From: Lacrimispora sp. BS-2
GTDB taxonomy: Bacteria; Bacillota; Clostridia; Lachnospirales; Lachnospiraceae
Direction: 5' to 3'
Assembly (NCBI RefSeq): GCF_040207125.1
Contig: NZ_CP157940.1
Coordinates: 124,001 to 188,000, forward strand
DNA length: 64,000 nucleotides
The translations under genes and the position numbers were made by a program. The notes beneath the pieces were generated by a model, which saw only the letters and a list, made by a program, of their open reading frames with translations, searched no databases and was not told the origin of the DNA. Below, one piece after another: positions 16,446-25,530 of the stretch; the stretch's first letter is position 1; every line of letters begins with the position of its first letter.

Positions 16446-17581
16446 AGAATTTAAGAAAAGGCCGCGGGTGGCTGTTATTGGCCTCAATCCTTCTTTGTAC
16501 ACTTATGCTTGCAGGCTGTGCCAGGAAATATGAAGCTGTAAAAGCACCGGCCCTGGAAGAAGCTCAGGGCGGTTTAGGTCAGGAGGAGGGAGAGGAGACA
16601 TCTCCCGTATCCATTGCAGAGGATAAAACTGAAGAAACTGAGAGCGGAAAATCAGCGGAGACAAGCTCCCATGAAGCCGCTGTGACGATGGAGACAGCTC
16701 CTGCCTTTGAGGCGGCCGATGAGACCGTTTATGTTACCGGCTCCCAGGTGAATGTAAGAAAATTCCCGTCTGCCGGCGGAGAAATCATGGACAAGCTTGA
16801 TAAGGGTGCCGCCCTTAAACGGACCGGATACAGCGAAAGCTGGAGCCGGGTTATTTACAAAGACAAGGAATGCTACATTTCCTCCCGGTATGTGTCAAAA
16901 GATAAACCGGTGCAGGAGACGGCAGGCACTGCTCCATCTGTTTCCGGAAACGGGGCAGGAAAGATCATTGCCATCGACCCAGGCCATCAGGCAAAGGGCA
17001 ATTCCGAAAAGGAGCCCATTGGGCCAGGCGCTTCTGAGATGAAGGCAAAGGTGGCTTCCGGAACTCAGGGAACGGCAACCGGTATCCCGGAATACCAGCT
17101 CACTCTTGCGGTTTCTTTAAAATTAAAGCAGGAGCTTATAAACAGGGGCTATAAAGTCTACATGATCCGGGAAACCAATGATGTGAACATCAGCAATGCA
17201 GAACGCGCCCAGATGGCGGATAAAAGCGGAGCGGATATCTTTGTCCGTGTCCATGCCAATTCCTTAAATGACAGCAGCGTTCATGGTGCCCTTACCATGT
17301 GCCAGACGGCTAAGAATCCTTACAATGGGACCCTGTACAGCAAAAGCAAATCTCTTTCCAAGGCTGTTGTGGATGGAATCTGCAATCAGACCGGATTTAA
17401 GAATAGGGGAGTGCAGGAGACGGATTCCATGAGCGGTATCAACTGGTGTAATATACCGGTGACCATTGTGGAAATGGGCTTCATGAGCAACGCGGATGAG
17501 GATAAGAAGATGGCTGCCGAGGAATGCCGGGACAAGATCGTAAAAGGGATTGCCGACGGAATTGATGCGTATTATAAATGA
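16442..17581 (+). CDS. Lipoprotein N-acetylmuramoyl-L-alanine amidase with SH3 domain
   Basis: The enzyme cleaves the amide bond between muramic acid and the stem peptide of cell-wall peptidoglycan. The 379-residue protein has a lipobox LAGC at ~residue 26, an acidic linker, a bacterial SH3 domain (~97-155, [16 protein letters not shown]) and an Amidase_3 catalytic domain (IIAIDPGHQ, then MIRETN, VRVHAN and VEMGFMSN with the zinc ligands His, Glu, His and the catalytic Glu). It starts with TTG inside the mnmA stop codon, with AGGAGGAGG about 8-10 bp upstream, so it is translationally coupled. Attachment to the outer face of the membrane is inferred. Confidence 0.93.
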   Translation: MKNLRKGRGWLLLASILLCTLMLAGCARKYEAVKAPALEEAQGGLGQEEGEETSPVSIAEDKTEETESGKSAETSSHEAAVTMETAPAFEAADETVYVTGSQVNVRKFPSAGGEIMDKLDKGAALKRTGYSESWSRVIYKDKECYISSRYVSKDKPVQETAGTAPSVSGNGAGKIIAIDPGHQAKGNSEKEPIGPGASEMKAKVASGTQGTATGIPEYQLTLAVSLKLKQELINRGYKVYMIRETNDVNISNAERAQMADKSGADIFVRVHANSLNDSSVHGALTMCQTAKNPYNGTLYSKSKSLSKAVVDGICNQTGFKNRGVQETDSMSGINWCNIPVTIVEMGFMSNADEDKKMAAEECRDKIVKGIADGIDAYYK

Positions 17582-17592
17582 GATGAAAGAAG

Positions 17593-17632
17593 AACAGTTG
17601 TTTTGAGCCTGACTCAAAACAACTGTTTTTCT
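17593..17632 (+). terminator. Rho-independent terminator
   Basis: A perfect 15-bp stem (AACAGTTGTTTTGAG / CTCAAAACAACTGTT) is followed by TTTCTTTG, ending the nifS-to-amidase unit. Confidence 0.92.
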
Positions 17633-17717
17633 TTGCTTTTGCCAGGCCAGGCATAAATGAAACAGAAATGGCATAGATTTTCCTGAAATGCGGCTGAAAC
17701 GCAAGGAGAATGGAATC

Positions 17718-18605
17718 ATGGCAGATTATGGACTGGCGATGGCAGGTGGCGGAACCAGGGGGGCAGCCCATGTGGGAGTATTATCTGCGCTGGAAGAAGC
17801 AGGACTTCTTCCTGACAAGGTAGCGGGGGCCAGTGCCGGAAGCATTGCCGCCGGGCTTTATGCAGCAGGCATGACAACAGGGGATATGCGGGAAACGGTG
17901 CGGTGGCTGGCAAAACACGGCAGAAGCCTGATTGATCCGGATATTTTGGGAATTGCATTATTTCTTCCTCAGTTCCTGCTGGGCAGGGAGACAACGCTTC
18001 AGGGACTTATAAAGGGGAACCGGCTTCAGCGTTTTCTCTGCGATTTAACAGATGGGATGGAGATACAGGGAAACTGCAAGAGCCTGCTGGTTCCGGCTGT
18101 GGATATTAACAGCGGGGATACAGTTGCATTTACCAACCTGTTTCAAGCTGAAATTCCCCATTCTGCATTAAGGCAGGAGCATGTGAAATGGGAGCGGAGC
18201 GGATTCCTTTGTGATATCATGATGGCAAGTTCCTCAGTACCTGCCGTATTCCGGCCAAGACAGATGAACGGCTTTCTGCTGGTGGATGGAGGAGTGACCA
18301 ACAACCTTCCTGTGGACCTTTTGATCGCGGCAGGAGAAGCAAGAGTGATTGCGGTGGACATTGGAGAAGAATATGAAATGCCTCATGATCATTCCATCAT
18401 TGAGACCGCCTTCCATTCCTTTTCTATTATGAGCAGGGAACTTAAGGACTGCCGTTCCAGGGGTGAGATCCTTTTGCTAAAGCCGCCCATGCCCAGAGGG
18501 GCAGGGCTTTTGACCTTTGAATGCATGGAAAAATGTATGGAAAGCGGTTACATTTATACAAAAAAAATGATGCCAAGGATCAGGCGGGCACTGGAAAAAA
18601 AGTAG
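17718..18605 (+). CDS. Patatin-like phospholipase
   Basis: A 295-residue serine lipid acyl hydrolase of the patatin family. The oxyanion hole GGGTRG is at residues 10-15, the nucleophile Ser39 in GASAG, and the catalytic Asp in VDGGVTNN, giving a complete Ser-Asp dyad. No signal peptide or membrane segment, so it acts in the cytoplasm on an unknown lipid ester. ATG 17718 is chosen because AAGGAG lies about 10 bp upstream; the longer in-frame start at 17688 lacks one. It is alone in its transcription unit. Confidence 0.9.
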   Translation: MADYGLAMAGGGTRGAAHVGVLSALEEAGLLPDKVAGASAGSIAAGLYAAGMTTGDMRETVRWLAKHGRSLIDPDILGIALFLPQFLLGRETTLQGLIKGNRLQRFLCDLTDGMEIQGNCKSLLVPAVDINSGDTVAFTNLFQAEIPHSALRQEHVKWERSGFLCDIMMASSSVPAVFRPRQMNGFLLVDGGVTNNLPVDLLIAAGEARVIAVDIGEEYEMPHDHSIIETAFHSFSIMSRELKDCRSRGEILLLKPPMPRGAGLLTFECMEKCMESGYIYTKKMMPRIRRALEKK

Positions 18606-18653
18606 AATTCATAGTATGCTGTTATTAACAGATTACGTTTGGGAGGAAGAGAA

Positions 18654-18782
18654 ATGGAATTATCATTCAGATACGCCGAAAGAAAGGATACGGCTCTTAT
18701 ATTGAAATTCATAAAGGAACTGGCAGAATACGAAAACATGCTTCATGAGGTGGTGGCTACGGAGGAACTGCTGGCGGATTAA
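18654..18782 (+). pseudogene. GNAT acetyltransferase fragment (N-terminal 42 residues)
   Basis: After a GGAGG site, the 42-codon frame reads as the start of a GNAT acetyltransferase (FRYAERKDTALILKFIKELA, then VVATEELLAD) and stops where intact homologues continue into the acetyl-CoA-binding core. The 3' two thirds are missing, so it is a deletion remnant. A terminator follows at 18813. Confidence 0.65.
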
Positions 18783-18812
18783 TTTTGGATCTTTGCCTTA
18801 TGGACATAAATG

Positions 18813-18853
18813 AAGGACGTACATGGAAAATATATCTGTGTACGTCCTTTTTT
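18813..18853 (+). terminator. Terminator between patatin/GNAT remnant and argG
   Basis: AAGGACGTACA and TGTACGTCCTT form a perfect 11-bp stem followed by TTTT on the plus strand; it also sits just past the end of argG on the other strand. Confidence 0.85.
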
Positions 18854-18856
18854 CAC

Positions 18857-20083
18857 TTATTTATTTGTGTTTTCGATTTCCTGCATCTTCATAGCTCTTA
18901 CCTTTAACGGAAGTCCGAACAGAGTGATAAAGCCTTCCGCATCATGGTGGTCATATAAATCGCCTGTTGTAAAGGAAGCCAGGGACTCGCTGTACAAGGA
19001 GTAAGGGGAGATTGTTCCTGCCTTAATGATATTTCCCTTATAAAGCTTTAACTTCACTTCTCCGGTCACATACTTCTGTGTGGATTCCACAAATGCCTGA
19101 ACTGCTTCACGCAGGGGAGTAAACCATTTTCCCTCATAAACGATCTGTGCAAACTTATTGCCCATATCCTTCTTCACTTCCATGGTAGCACGGTCTAATA
19201 CCAGTTCCTCTAACTGCTGATGAGCCTCAAGGAGGATGGTTCCGCCGGGAGTTTCATAAACGCCGCGGGATTTCATTCCAACAACCCTGTTTTCCACGAT
19301 ATCCACGATGCCGATGCCGTGCTTGCCACCCAGCTCATTTAACTTGGTAATGATATCAGAAACCTTCATCTTTTCCCCATTTACGCTGGTAGGAATGCCC
19401 TTTTCAAAGGTCATGGTCACATATTCCCCTTCATCCGGAGCCTTTTCCGGGGATACGCCCAATACTAATAAATGGTCATAATTTGGCTCGTTTGCCGGGT
19501 CTTCCAGCTCCAGGCCCTCATGGCTGATATGCCATAAGTTACGGTCACGGCTGTAGCTGTTGTCAGCGGAGAAGGGAAGGTCGATACCGTGCTGCCTGCA
19601 GTATTCGATTTCATCTTCCCGGGACTGCATGGTCCATACATCGGTCATACGCCATGGGGCAATGATCTTTAAATCAGGGGCCAGAGCCTTGATTCCCAGT
19701 TCAAAACGGATCTGGTCGTTTCCTTTACCCGTAGCGCCGTGGCAGATGGCGGTAGCGCCTTCTTTCCTTGCGATCTCCACCAGTCTCTTTGCAATGGCAG
19801 GACGGGCCATGGAGGTTCCTAATAAGTACTTGTTTTCATAAACTGCATTAGCCAGCACGCATGGAACGATGTAATTGTCGCAGAAGTCATCGACCAGATT
19901 TTCAATATATAATTTGGAAGCGCCGGATAATTTGGCTCTTTCCTCCAAACCGTCTAATTCATTTCCCTGGCCGCAGTCGATACAGCAGCAGATTACTTCA
20001 TAATCAAAATTTTCCTTTAACCACGGAATAATGGCTGTGGTATCAAGACCACCGGAATAAGCTAAAATAACTTTCTCTTTCAT
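18857..20083 (-). CDS. argG: Argininosuccinate synthase
   Basis: ArgG condenses citrulline and aspartate using ATP, the penultimate step of arginine synthesis. The 408-residue protein begins with the PP-loop [15 protein letters not shown] and has the conserved [15 protein letters not shown] segment that binds citrulline/aspartate. It is transcribed divergently from argC, with Arg-box-like sequence between. argH and argF are not in the window, so the pathway is completed elsewhere. Confidence 0.97.
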   Translation of the reverse strand: MKEKVILAYSGGLDTTAIIPWLKENFDYEVICCCIDCGQGNELDGLEERAKLSGASKLYIENLVDDFCDNYIVPCVLANAVYENKYLLGTSMARPAIAKRLVEIARKEGATAICHGATGKGNDQIRFELGIKALAPDLKIIAPWRMTDVWTMQSREDEIEYCRQHGIDLPFSADNSYSRDRNLWHISHEGLELEDPANEPNYDHLLVLGVSPEKAPDEGEYVTMTFEKGIPTSVNGEKMKVSDIITKLNELGGKHGIGIVDIVENRVVGMKSRGVYETPGGTILLEAHQQLEELVLDRATMEVKKDMGNKFAQIVYEGKWFTPLREAVQAFVESTQKYVTGEVKLKLYKGNIIKAGTISPYSLYSESLASFTTGDLYDHHDAEGFITLFGLPLKVRAMKMQEIENTNK

Positions 20084-20133
20084 TTATAGTTCCTCCTGGA
20101 TTTTTATTGGATTTTTTTCATTGAACTTTCATA

Positions 20134-20227
20134 AATATACAACAAAACCATGAATAATGCAAGAGTAAAATAAAAAATATAAAAAAAACTTGCATAATAT
20201 ACGTTATCAATGTATAATTATGAATCA
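20134..20227. promoter_or_regulatory. argG promoter and possible ArgR sites in the argG-argC gap
   Basis: On the minus strand -35 TTGCAT (20162-20157) and -10 TATATT (20139-20134) are spaced by 17 bp. Arg-box-like AT-rich words occur at 20151-20162 (TGAATAATGCAA) and 20211-20227 (TGTATAATTATGAATCA), with TGCATAATATACG at 20191-20203. The matches to the Bacillus ArgR consensus are imperfect. The rest of the 273-bp gap is AT-rich and shows no gene or T-box. Confidence 0.4.
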
Positions 20228-20356
20228 TCAATAATTGAAAAACCTGGAAGGGCCTTCTTTTCAGCAGAAGAGCTTGTATAAATAAGGTATAAAGTGCCAA
20301 AAACCATCAAAAGTGAAAAACAGACTACCTATGAAAAAATATAAGGAGAGATGATT

Positions 20357-21397
20357 ATGATTAAGGCAGGAATAATAGGGTCTACCGGATATGCAGGCGG
20401 CGAGCTTGTAAGACTTTTGCTTCAGAGAGATGATGTAGAGATCATATGGTACGGATCCAAAAGTTATGTGGATCAGAAATACGCTTCTATTTATCAAAAC
20501 ATGTTTCAGATTGTGGACGATTCCTGCCTGGATGACAATGTGGAGGCCCTGGCAGAAATAGCAGATGTGATCTTTACGGCAACGCCCCAGGGCTTTTGTG
20601 CTTCTCTTATGAATGACAATATATTAACGAAAACAAAAGTCATTGACTTAAGCGCTGATTACAGGATCAAGGATGTGGCTGTCTATGAAGAATGGTATAA
20701 GATGGAGCACAAGACGCCTCAGTTTATAAAGGAAGCGGTCTACGGGCTTCCGGAAATCAACCGGGAGAAAATTAAAAATGCCAGACTTATCGCCAACCCG
20801 GGGTGTTATCCTACCTGCTCTGCCTTATCCATATATCCTCTGGTAAAGGAAGGGCTCATTGATCCCAACACCATTATCATTGACGCCAAGTCCGGTACCT
20901 CCGGCGCTGGAAGAGGAGCCAAGACGGATCATTTATACTGTGAGGTCAATGAAAATATCAAGGCTTACGGCGTAGGCGTTCACAGGCACACGCCGGAAAT
21001 CGAGGAACAGCTGTCTTACGGGGCAGGCCGTCCGGTTACCATAAGCTTTACACCCCATCTGGTGCCCATGAACCGGGGCATTCTCATAACGGCTTATGCG
21101 GCTCTTACCAGGCCTGTCTCTTATGAGGAAGTAAAGGCAGCCTATGATAAATATTATGCAGACGAATATTTTGTCAGGGTACTTAAAAAGGATGTGGTTC
21201 CTCAGACCAAATGGGTGGAAGGAAGCAATTTTGTAGATGTGAATTTCAAAATTGATCCAAGGACCAACCGGATGGTCATGATGGGGGCCATGGATAACCT
21301 GGTAAAAGGAGCCGCAGGGCAGGCGGTGCAAAATATGAATATCCTGTTTGGATTGCCGGAAAACAAGGGGCTTAAACTTATTCCCCTGTTCCCGTAA
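20357..21397 (+). CDS. argC: N-acetyl-gamma-glutamyl-phosphate reductase
   Basis: ArgC reduces N-acetylglutamyl phosphate to the semialdehyde with NADPH, the third step of arginine synthesis. The 346-residue protein has an N-terminal Rossmann motif (GSTGYAGGELVRLL) and the catalytic cysteine in NPGCYPT. ATG 20357 is chosen over ATG 20351 because AAGGAG ends 8 bp before it. It leads argC-argJ-argB-argD, interrupted only by a broken acetyltransferase gene. Confidence 0.96.
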   Translation: MIKAGIIGSTGYAGGELVRLLLQRDDVEIIWYGSKSYVDQKYASIYQNMFQIVDDSCLDDNVEALAEIADVIFTATPQGFCASLMNDNILTKTKVIDLSADYRIKDVAVYEEWYKMEHKTPQFIKEAVYGLPEINREKIKNARLIANPGCYPTCSALSIYPLVKEGLIDPNTIIIDAKSGTSGAGRGAKTDHLYCEVNENIKAYGVGVHRHTPEIEEQLSYGAGRPVTISFTPHLVPMNRGILITAYAALTRPVSYEEVKAAYDKYYADEYFVRVLKKDVVPQTKWVEGSNFVDVNFKIDPRTNRMVMMGAMDNLVKGAAGQAVQNMNILFGLPENKGLKLIPLFP

Positions 21398-21432
21398 GAC
21401 TGCAAATGAATGCTTAAATAAAGGAAAATAAT

Positions 21433-21806
21433 ATGATGATTCGTGGTATGACATTAGAGGATTACGACCAGGTCTATGAACTGTGGTCAGGCATTAGAGG
21501 CTTTGGAATCCGCGCCGAAGACGATTCCAGGGAAGGTGTGGAACGGTTTATCAGAAGAAATCCAGGAACCTGTGTGGTGGCAAAAGAGAATGGAAGGATC
21601 ATTGGATCCGTTCTCTGCGGCCATGATGGGCGGCGGGGCTGCATGTATCACGTGTGCGTTGCAGAAGGATACCGGCAGCAGGGAGTTGGAAATCCAATGC
21701 CATAGGCAATGAATTCTGGAAAAAGAGCGGCTGGGTATTCCGGAAAGACATTCATTACTACGAATTCAGCTTAAATGAAAATAATATCGTAAAGTTTGTT
21801 GAATAA
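21433..21806 (+). pseudogene. GNAT acetyltransferase with internal deletion, inside the arg operon
   Basis: The frame begins as an intact GNAT protein (MIRGMTLEDYDQVYELW to VCVAEGYRQQGVGN) and hits a stop. The expected C-terminal end continues directly in another frame (NAIGNEFWKKSGWVFRKDIHYY, ending at 21806). About 40 codons between the acetyl-CoA loop and the last strands have been lost, causing the frameshift. It sits between argC and argJ, where such a gene could once have served as an N-acetyltransferase or been a bystander. Confidence 0.75.
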
Positions 21807-21853
21807 CCAGGAGGAAATGAGAATGAATTTAAAAAGAATGGAGGAAGATTGAT

Positions 21854-23077
21854 ATGAAGCATACAGACGGCGGAGTAACGGCGGCAAAAGGATTTAAGGC
21901 GGCAGCCACGGCGGCGGGAATTAAATATAAAGACAGAAAAGACATGGCAATGATTTACAGTGAAGTACCTTGTAAGGCAGCGGCAACCTTTACCACCAAT
22001 CTAGTGAAAGCAGCTCCTGTAAAATGGGATAAGGTGATTGTGGATAATTCCCCTTACGCCCAGGCAGTGGTTATCAATGCGGGAATTGCCAATGCATGCA
22101 CCGGAGAGGAAGGGCTTCGTTACTGTATGGAAACGGCAGAAGCAGCGGCGGAGAGCCTTTCCATCTCTGTTAGTTCCGTGCTGGTGGCGTCCACCGGAGT
22201 GATCGGCAAACAGCTTCCCATGGACCGCATTGTGGCTGGCGTAAAAGCCATGGCTCCGGCCCTTGACGGCAGCCAGGAAAGCGGTACGGCTGCAGCCATG
22301 GCAATTATGACCACGGATACCGTCAAAAAGGAAGTTGCAGTTCAATTTGAAGCAGGAGGAAAGACCATCACCATGGGCGGCATGTGCAAGGGCTCCGGCA
22401 TGATCCATCCCGACATGTGCACCATGTTAAGCTTTGTTACCACAGATGCGGCTATTTCCAAAGAGCTTTTGCAGGAAGCCTTAAGAGAGGATATCAAGGA
22501 CACCTACAACATGATTTCCGTGGATGGGGATACCTCCACCAATGACACGGTGCTTCTCCTGGCAAACGGTATGGCAGGAAATGAAGAGATCCAGACGAAG
22601 AATAAAGATTATGAGGCATTTTGCAAGGCACTCAATTTCATTAATGAAGCCCTGGCAAAGAAGATGGCAGGTGACGGAGAAGGCTGTACCGCATTGTTTG
22701 AAGTGAAAATCGTCGGGGCAGAAACAAAGGAACAGGCTGTGACCCTTTCAAAGTCCGTCATTACCTCAAGCCTTACCAAGGCCGCTATTTTCGGCCATGA
22801 CGCTAACTGGGGCCGGATCCTTTGCGCCATGGGCTATTCAGGCGCCATGTTTGACCCTGAAAAGGTGGATCTGTATTTTGAAAGCGCAGCAGGGAAGTTA
22901 AAAATCATTGAAAACGGTGTAGCCCTTCCCTACAGCGAAGAGGAAGCCACAAAGATTTTATCAGAGCCGGAAGTGACTGCAACAGCGGATATTAAAATGG
23001 GAGAGGCGGCCGCAACTGCCTGGGGCTGCGACCTGACCTTTGATTATGTGAAGATCAATGCGGACTACCGCTCATAA
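21854..23077 (+). CDS. argJ: Bifunctional ornithine acetyltransferase / N-acetylglutamate synthase
   Basis: ArgJ transfers acetyl from N-acetylornithine to glutamate, recycling the acetyl group; many also use acetyl-CoA. The 407-residue precursor normally cleaves itself before a conserved threonine to give two subunits. The site here is [14 protein letters not shown], so cleavage would fall between Cys and Thr rather than the common Ala-Thr. The oxyanion motif STGVIG and the HDANWGRI segment are present. A 9-codon open frame with its own AGGAGG ends 1 bp before its start. It is the second enzyme gene of the arg operon. Confidence 0.95.
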   Translation: MKHTDGGVTAAKGFKAAATAAGIKYKDRKDMAMIYSEVPCKAAATFTTNLVKAAPVKWDKVIVDNSPYAQAVVINAGIANACTGEEGLRYCMETAEAAAESLSISVSSVLVASTGVIGKQLPMDRIVAGVKAMAPALDGSQESGTAAAMAIMTTDTVKKEVAVQFEAGGKTITMGGMCKGSGMIHPDMCTMLSFVTTDAAISKELLQEALREDIKDTYNMISVDGDTSTNDTVLLLANGMAGNEEIQTKNKDYEAFCKALNFINEALAKKMAGDGEGCTALFEVKIVGAETKEQAVTLSKSVITSSLTKAAIFGHDANWGRILCAMGYSGAMFDPEKVDLYFESAAGKLKIIENGVALPYSEEEATKILSEPEVTATADIKMGEAAATAWGCDLTFDYVKINADYRS

Positions 23078-23181
23078 GACGAATGGGTATACTTCTATGC
23101 CCAAAGAGCATGGGCAGGAAATACCTTACAGGTATCCCTTTATGCCATAAAACAGGCAAAAAAGAGGAAAGGAGAAATCAT

Positions 23182-24078
23182 ATGGAACTGGATCACAGCA
23201 TTATGGAAAAAGCGGAGGTGCTGATCGAGGCCCTTCCTTACATACAGCGTTTCAACCGCAAAACCATTGTGGTAAAATACGGCGGAAGCGCCATGGTGGA
23301 TGAAGAACTGAAAAAGCAGGTCATCCAGGATGTAGTGCTTTTAAAGCTGGTCGGTTTTAAGCCTATCATCGTCCATGGTGGTGGAAAGGAAATCAGCAAG
23401 TGGGTGGAAAAGTCGGGAATGGAGCCACATTTTGTCAATGGCCTGCGGGTAACCGATGAACCTACCATGGAGATCGCAGAGATGGTGCTTAACCGGGTCA
23501 ACAAAAGTCTGGTGCAGATGGTCAATGAGCTGGGGGTAAAAGCCGTGGGAATCAGCGGAAAAGATGGCATGATGCTAAAATGCCGGAAGCGCTATTCAAA
23601 CGGAGAAGACATTGGATTTGTGGGAGATATTACAGATGTGGATCCCCAAATCATATATGATTTACTGGAAAAGGATTTTCTTCCCATCATCTGCCCTGTG
23701 GGCTTTGACGGGAATTATGAGACCTACAATATCAACGCCGATGACGCGGCCTGCGCCATTGCCACGGCCATGGAAGCAGAGAAGCTGGCTTTTTTGACGG
23801 ATGTTGAGGGCGTTTATAAGGATTTTCAGGATAAGGAATCCCTTATCTCGGAAATGTCCATGGAAGAGGCCCAGGAATTTGTGGAAAGCGGGATGCTGGG
23901 AGGAGGAATGCTCCCCAAGCTTCAGAACTGCATTGATGCCATGAAGCAGGGAGTATCCAGGGTACATATCATGGATGGACGGATTCCTCACTGCCTGCTT
24001 TTGGAAATATTTACGAACAGGGGAATCGGTACAGCTATTATAAGTGCGGGAGAGGAGCGGTTTTATCATGCCAAGTAA
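23182..24078 (+). CDS. argB: Acetylglutamate kinase
   Basis: ArgB phosphorylates N-acetylglutamate, the second and usually arginine-controlled step. The 298-residue protein has the amino acid kinase motifs [18 protein letters not shown] and the C-terminal GGGMLPKL. The longer N-terminal helix ([20 protein letters not shown]) is the type that mediates hexamer formation and arginine inhibition in other bacteria. ATG 23182 is chosen by the AAAGGAG site about 8 bp upstream. It overlaps argD by 11 bp. Confidence 0.96.
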   Translation: MELDHSIMEKAEVLIEALPYIQRFNRKTIVVKYGGSAMVDEELKKQVIQDVVLLKLVGFKPIIVHGGGKEISKWVEKSGMEPHFVNGLRVTDEPTMEIAEMVLNRVNKSLVQMVNELGVKAVGISGKDGMMLKCRKRYSNGEDIGFVGDITDVDPQIIYDLLEKDFLPIICPVGFDGNYETYNINADDAACAIATAMEAEKLAFLTDVEGVYKDFQDKESLISEMSMEEAQEFVESGMLGGGMLPKLQNCIDAMKQGVSRVHIMDGRIPHCLLLEIFTNRGIGTAIISAGEERFYHAK

Positions 24079-25267
24079 GCAGGAATACATTGAGAAAGCG
24101 GAGTCAGAGCTTTATAAGACCTATAACCGTTTTCCGGTTGTTTTTGACCATGGGGACGGTGTCCGCCTTTATGACACGGATGGAGTGGAATATCTGGATT
24201 TTGGAGCCGGGATCGCAGTAATGGGTCTGGGCTATAATGACCCGGAATTTAATGAAGCATTAAAGGCACAGGTGGATAAGCTTCTTCATACCTCCAATTT
24301 ATTTTATAATGTCCCGGCTGTGGAGGCGGGAGAGCTGATCTTAAAGGCATCTGGCATGGATAAGGTGTTTTTTACCAACAGCGGGACCGAAGCGGTGGAA
24401 GGTGCTTTAAAGATAGCAAGAAGATATGCTTACAATAAAGATGGCGGCCATGACCACGAAATAATTGCCATGAAACACTCGTTCCACGGCAGGAGCTTTG
24501 GTGCTCTTTCCGTAACAGGCAATGACCATTACCAGGAACCGTTTAAGCCTTTGCTTCCGGGAATCAAATTCGCTGATTTCAATGATCTGGACAGTGTGAA
24601 GGAACTGGTGAATCATAAGACCTGCGCCATAATCATGGAAACGGTCCAGGGAGAGGGGGGCATCTATCCGGCAAGGAAGGAATTTTTAAAGGGTGTAAGA
24701 GCGCTTTGTGATGACCATGATATGCTGCTGATCCTGGATGAGATCCAGTGCGGAATGGGACGGACCGGTGAGATGTTCGCCTGGCAGAAATACGGCGTAA
24801 AGCCGGATGTGATGACCGTGGCAAAGGCTTTGGGAAACGGTGTTCCTGTGGGAGCGTTCCTGGCAGCAGGAAAGGCCGGGGCAGCCATGTCTCCAGGTGA
24901 TCATGGGACCACCTACGGCGGAAATCCCTTTGTAACGGCGGCAGTATTTAAGGTGTTGGAACTGTTTGAAAAGCGGAAGATCGTAGACCATGTAAAAGAG
25001 ATGGGAGAGTATCTTGCAAAAAAACTTGATTTTCTGGGGGACCGGTATCATATCATAACCGACCGGAGAGGCACAGGGCTGATCCAGGGCCTGGAGTTTT
25101 CGGTGCCGGTGGCTTCCATTGTGAGTCAGGCTCTGACAGAGCAAAAGCTGGTACTCATCAGTGCCGGGGCCAATGTTATCCGCTTTGTTCCTCCGCTGGT
25201 CATTGAAAAAGAACATGTGGATGAAATGGTAAAGAAGCTGGAAGAAATATTGAAGCGCCATTCTTAA
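24068..25267 (+). CDS. argD: Acetylornithine aminotransferase
   Basis: ArgD transaminates N-acetylglutamate semialdehyde to N-acetylornithine with PLP. The 399-residue protein has the class III aminotransferase features [28 protein letters not shown] and the PLP lysine in [14 protein letters not shown] 24068, inside the end of argB, follows a GAGAGGAG site and gives the usual N terminus. It ends the arg cluster; no clear terminator follows. Confidence 0.96.
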   Translation: MPSKQEYIEKAESELYKTYNRFPVVFDHGDGVRLYDTDGVEYLDFGAGIAVMGLGYNDPEFNEALKAQVDKLLHTSNLFYNVPAVEAGELILKASGMDKVFFTNSGTEAVEGALKIARRYAYNKDGGHDHEIIAMKHSFHGRSFGALSVTGNDHYQEPFKPLLPGIKFADFNDLDSVKELVNHKTCAIIMETVQGEGGIYPARKEFLKGVRALCDDHDMLLILDEIQCGMGRTGEMFAWQKYGVKPDVMTVAKALGNGVPVGAFLAAGKAGAAMSPGDHGTTYGGNPFVTAAVFKVLELFEKRKIVDHVKEMGEYLAKKLDFLGDRYHIITDRRGTGLIQGLEFSVPVASIVSQALTEQKLVLISAGANVIRFVPPLVIEKEHVDEMVKKLEEILKRHS

Positions 25268-25316
25268 CATTTTTGCCAGATTTGTCGAAATATATATAAA
25301 TAGCACGAGAGGTGTT

Positions 25317-25481
25317 ATGAATAAAAAGTAAAATGATGTATTTTTACTAAGAGAATTTGCTTTTTTTATCATAATCCTTATTCTTGCCAGCGGAATCGCT
25401 ATATTGGTCCTGATATTTGTTATCGAAAGAAAAGATAACCAAAGGAAGAAACATAATGTGGCTTTCAAAGAAGAGAAATAA
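25317..25481 (+). pseudogene. Small membrane-protein frame with in-frame stop at codon 5
   Basis: ATG 25317, after GAGAGGTG, opens a frame MNKK-stop-NDVFLLREF that then runs as one long hydrophobic helix ([19 protein letters not shown]) and a basic/acidic tail to a stop at 25479-25481. Without the TAA it would encode a ~54-residue single-span membrane protein. It precedes and overlaps the region just upstream of the chemoreceptor gene. Whether it was ever a gene is uncertain; no family is recognised. Confidence 0.35.
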
Positions 25482-25530
25482 GGAAGCAGATTTAAAAGGG
25501 AAATTACTTTTAAATAATGGAGGGACAAAT

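Noticed and set aside
20084..20356. T-box leader in the argG-argC gap
   Set aside because: No T-box sequence, specifier loop or terminator/antiterminator pair was found.
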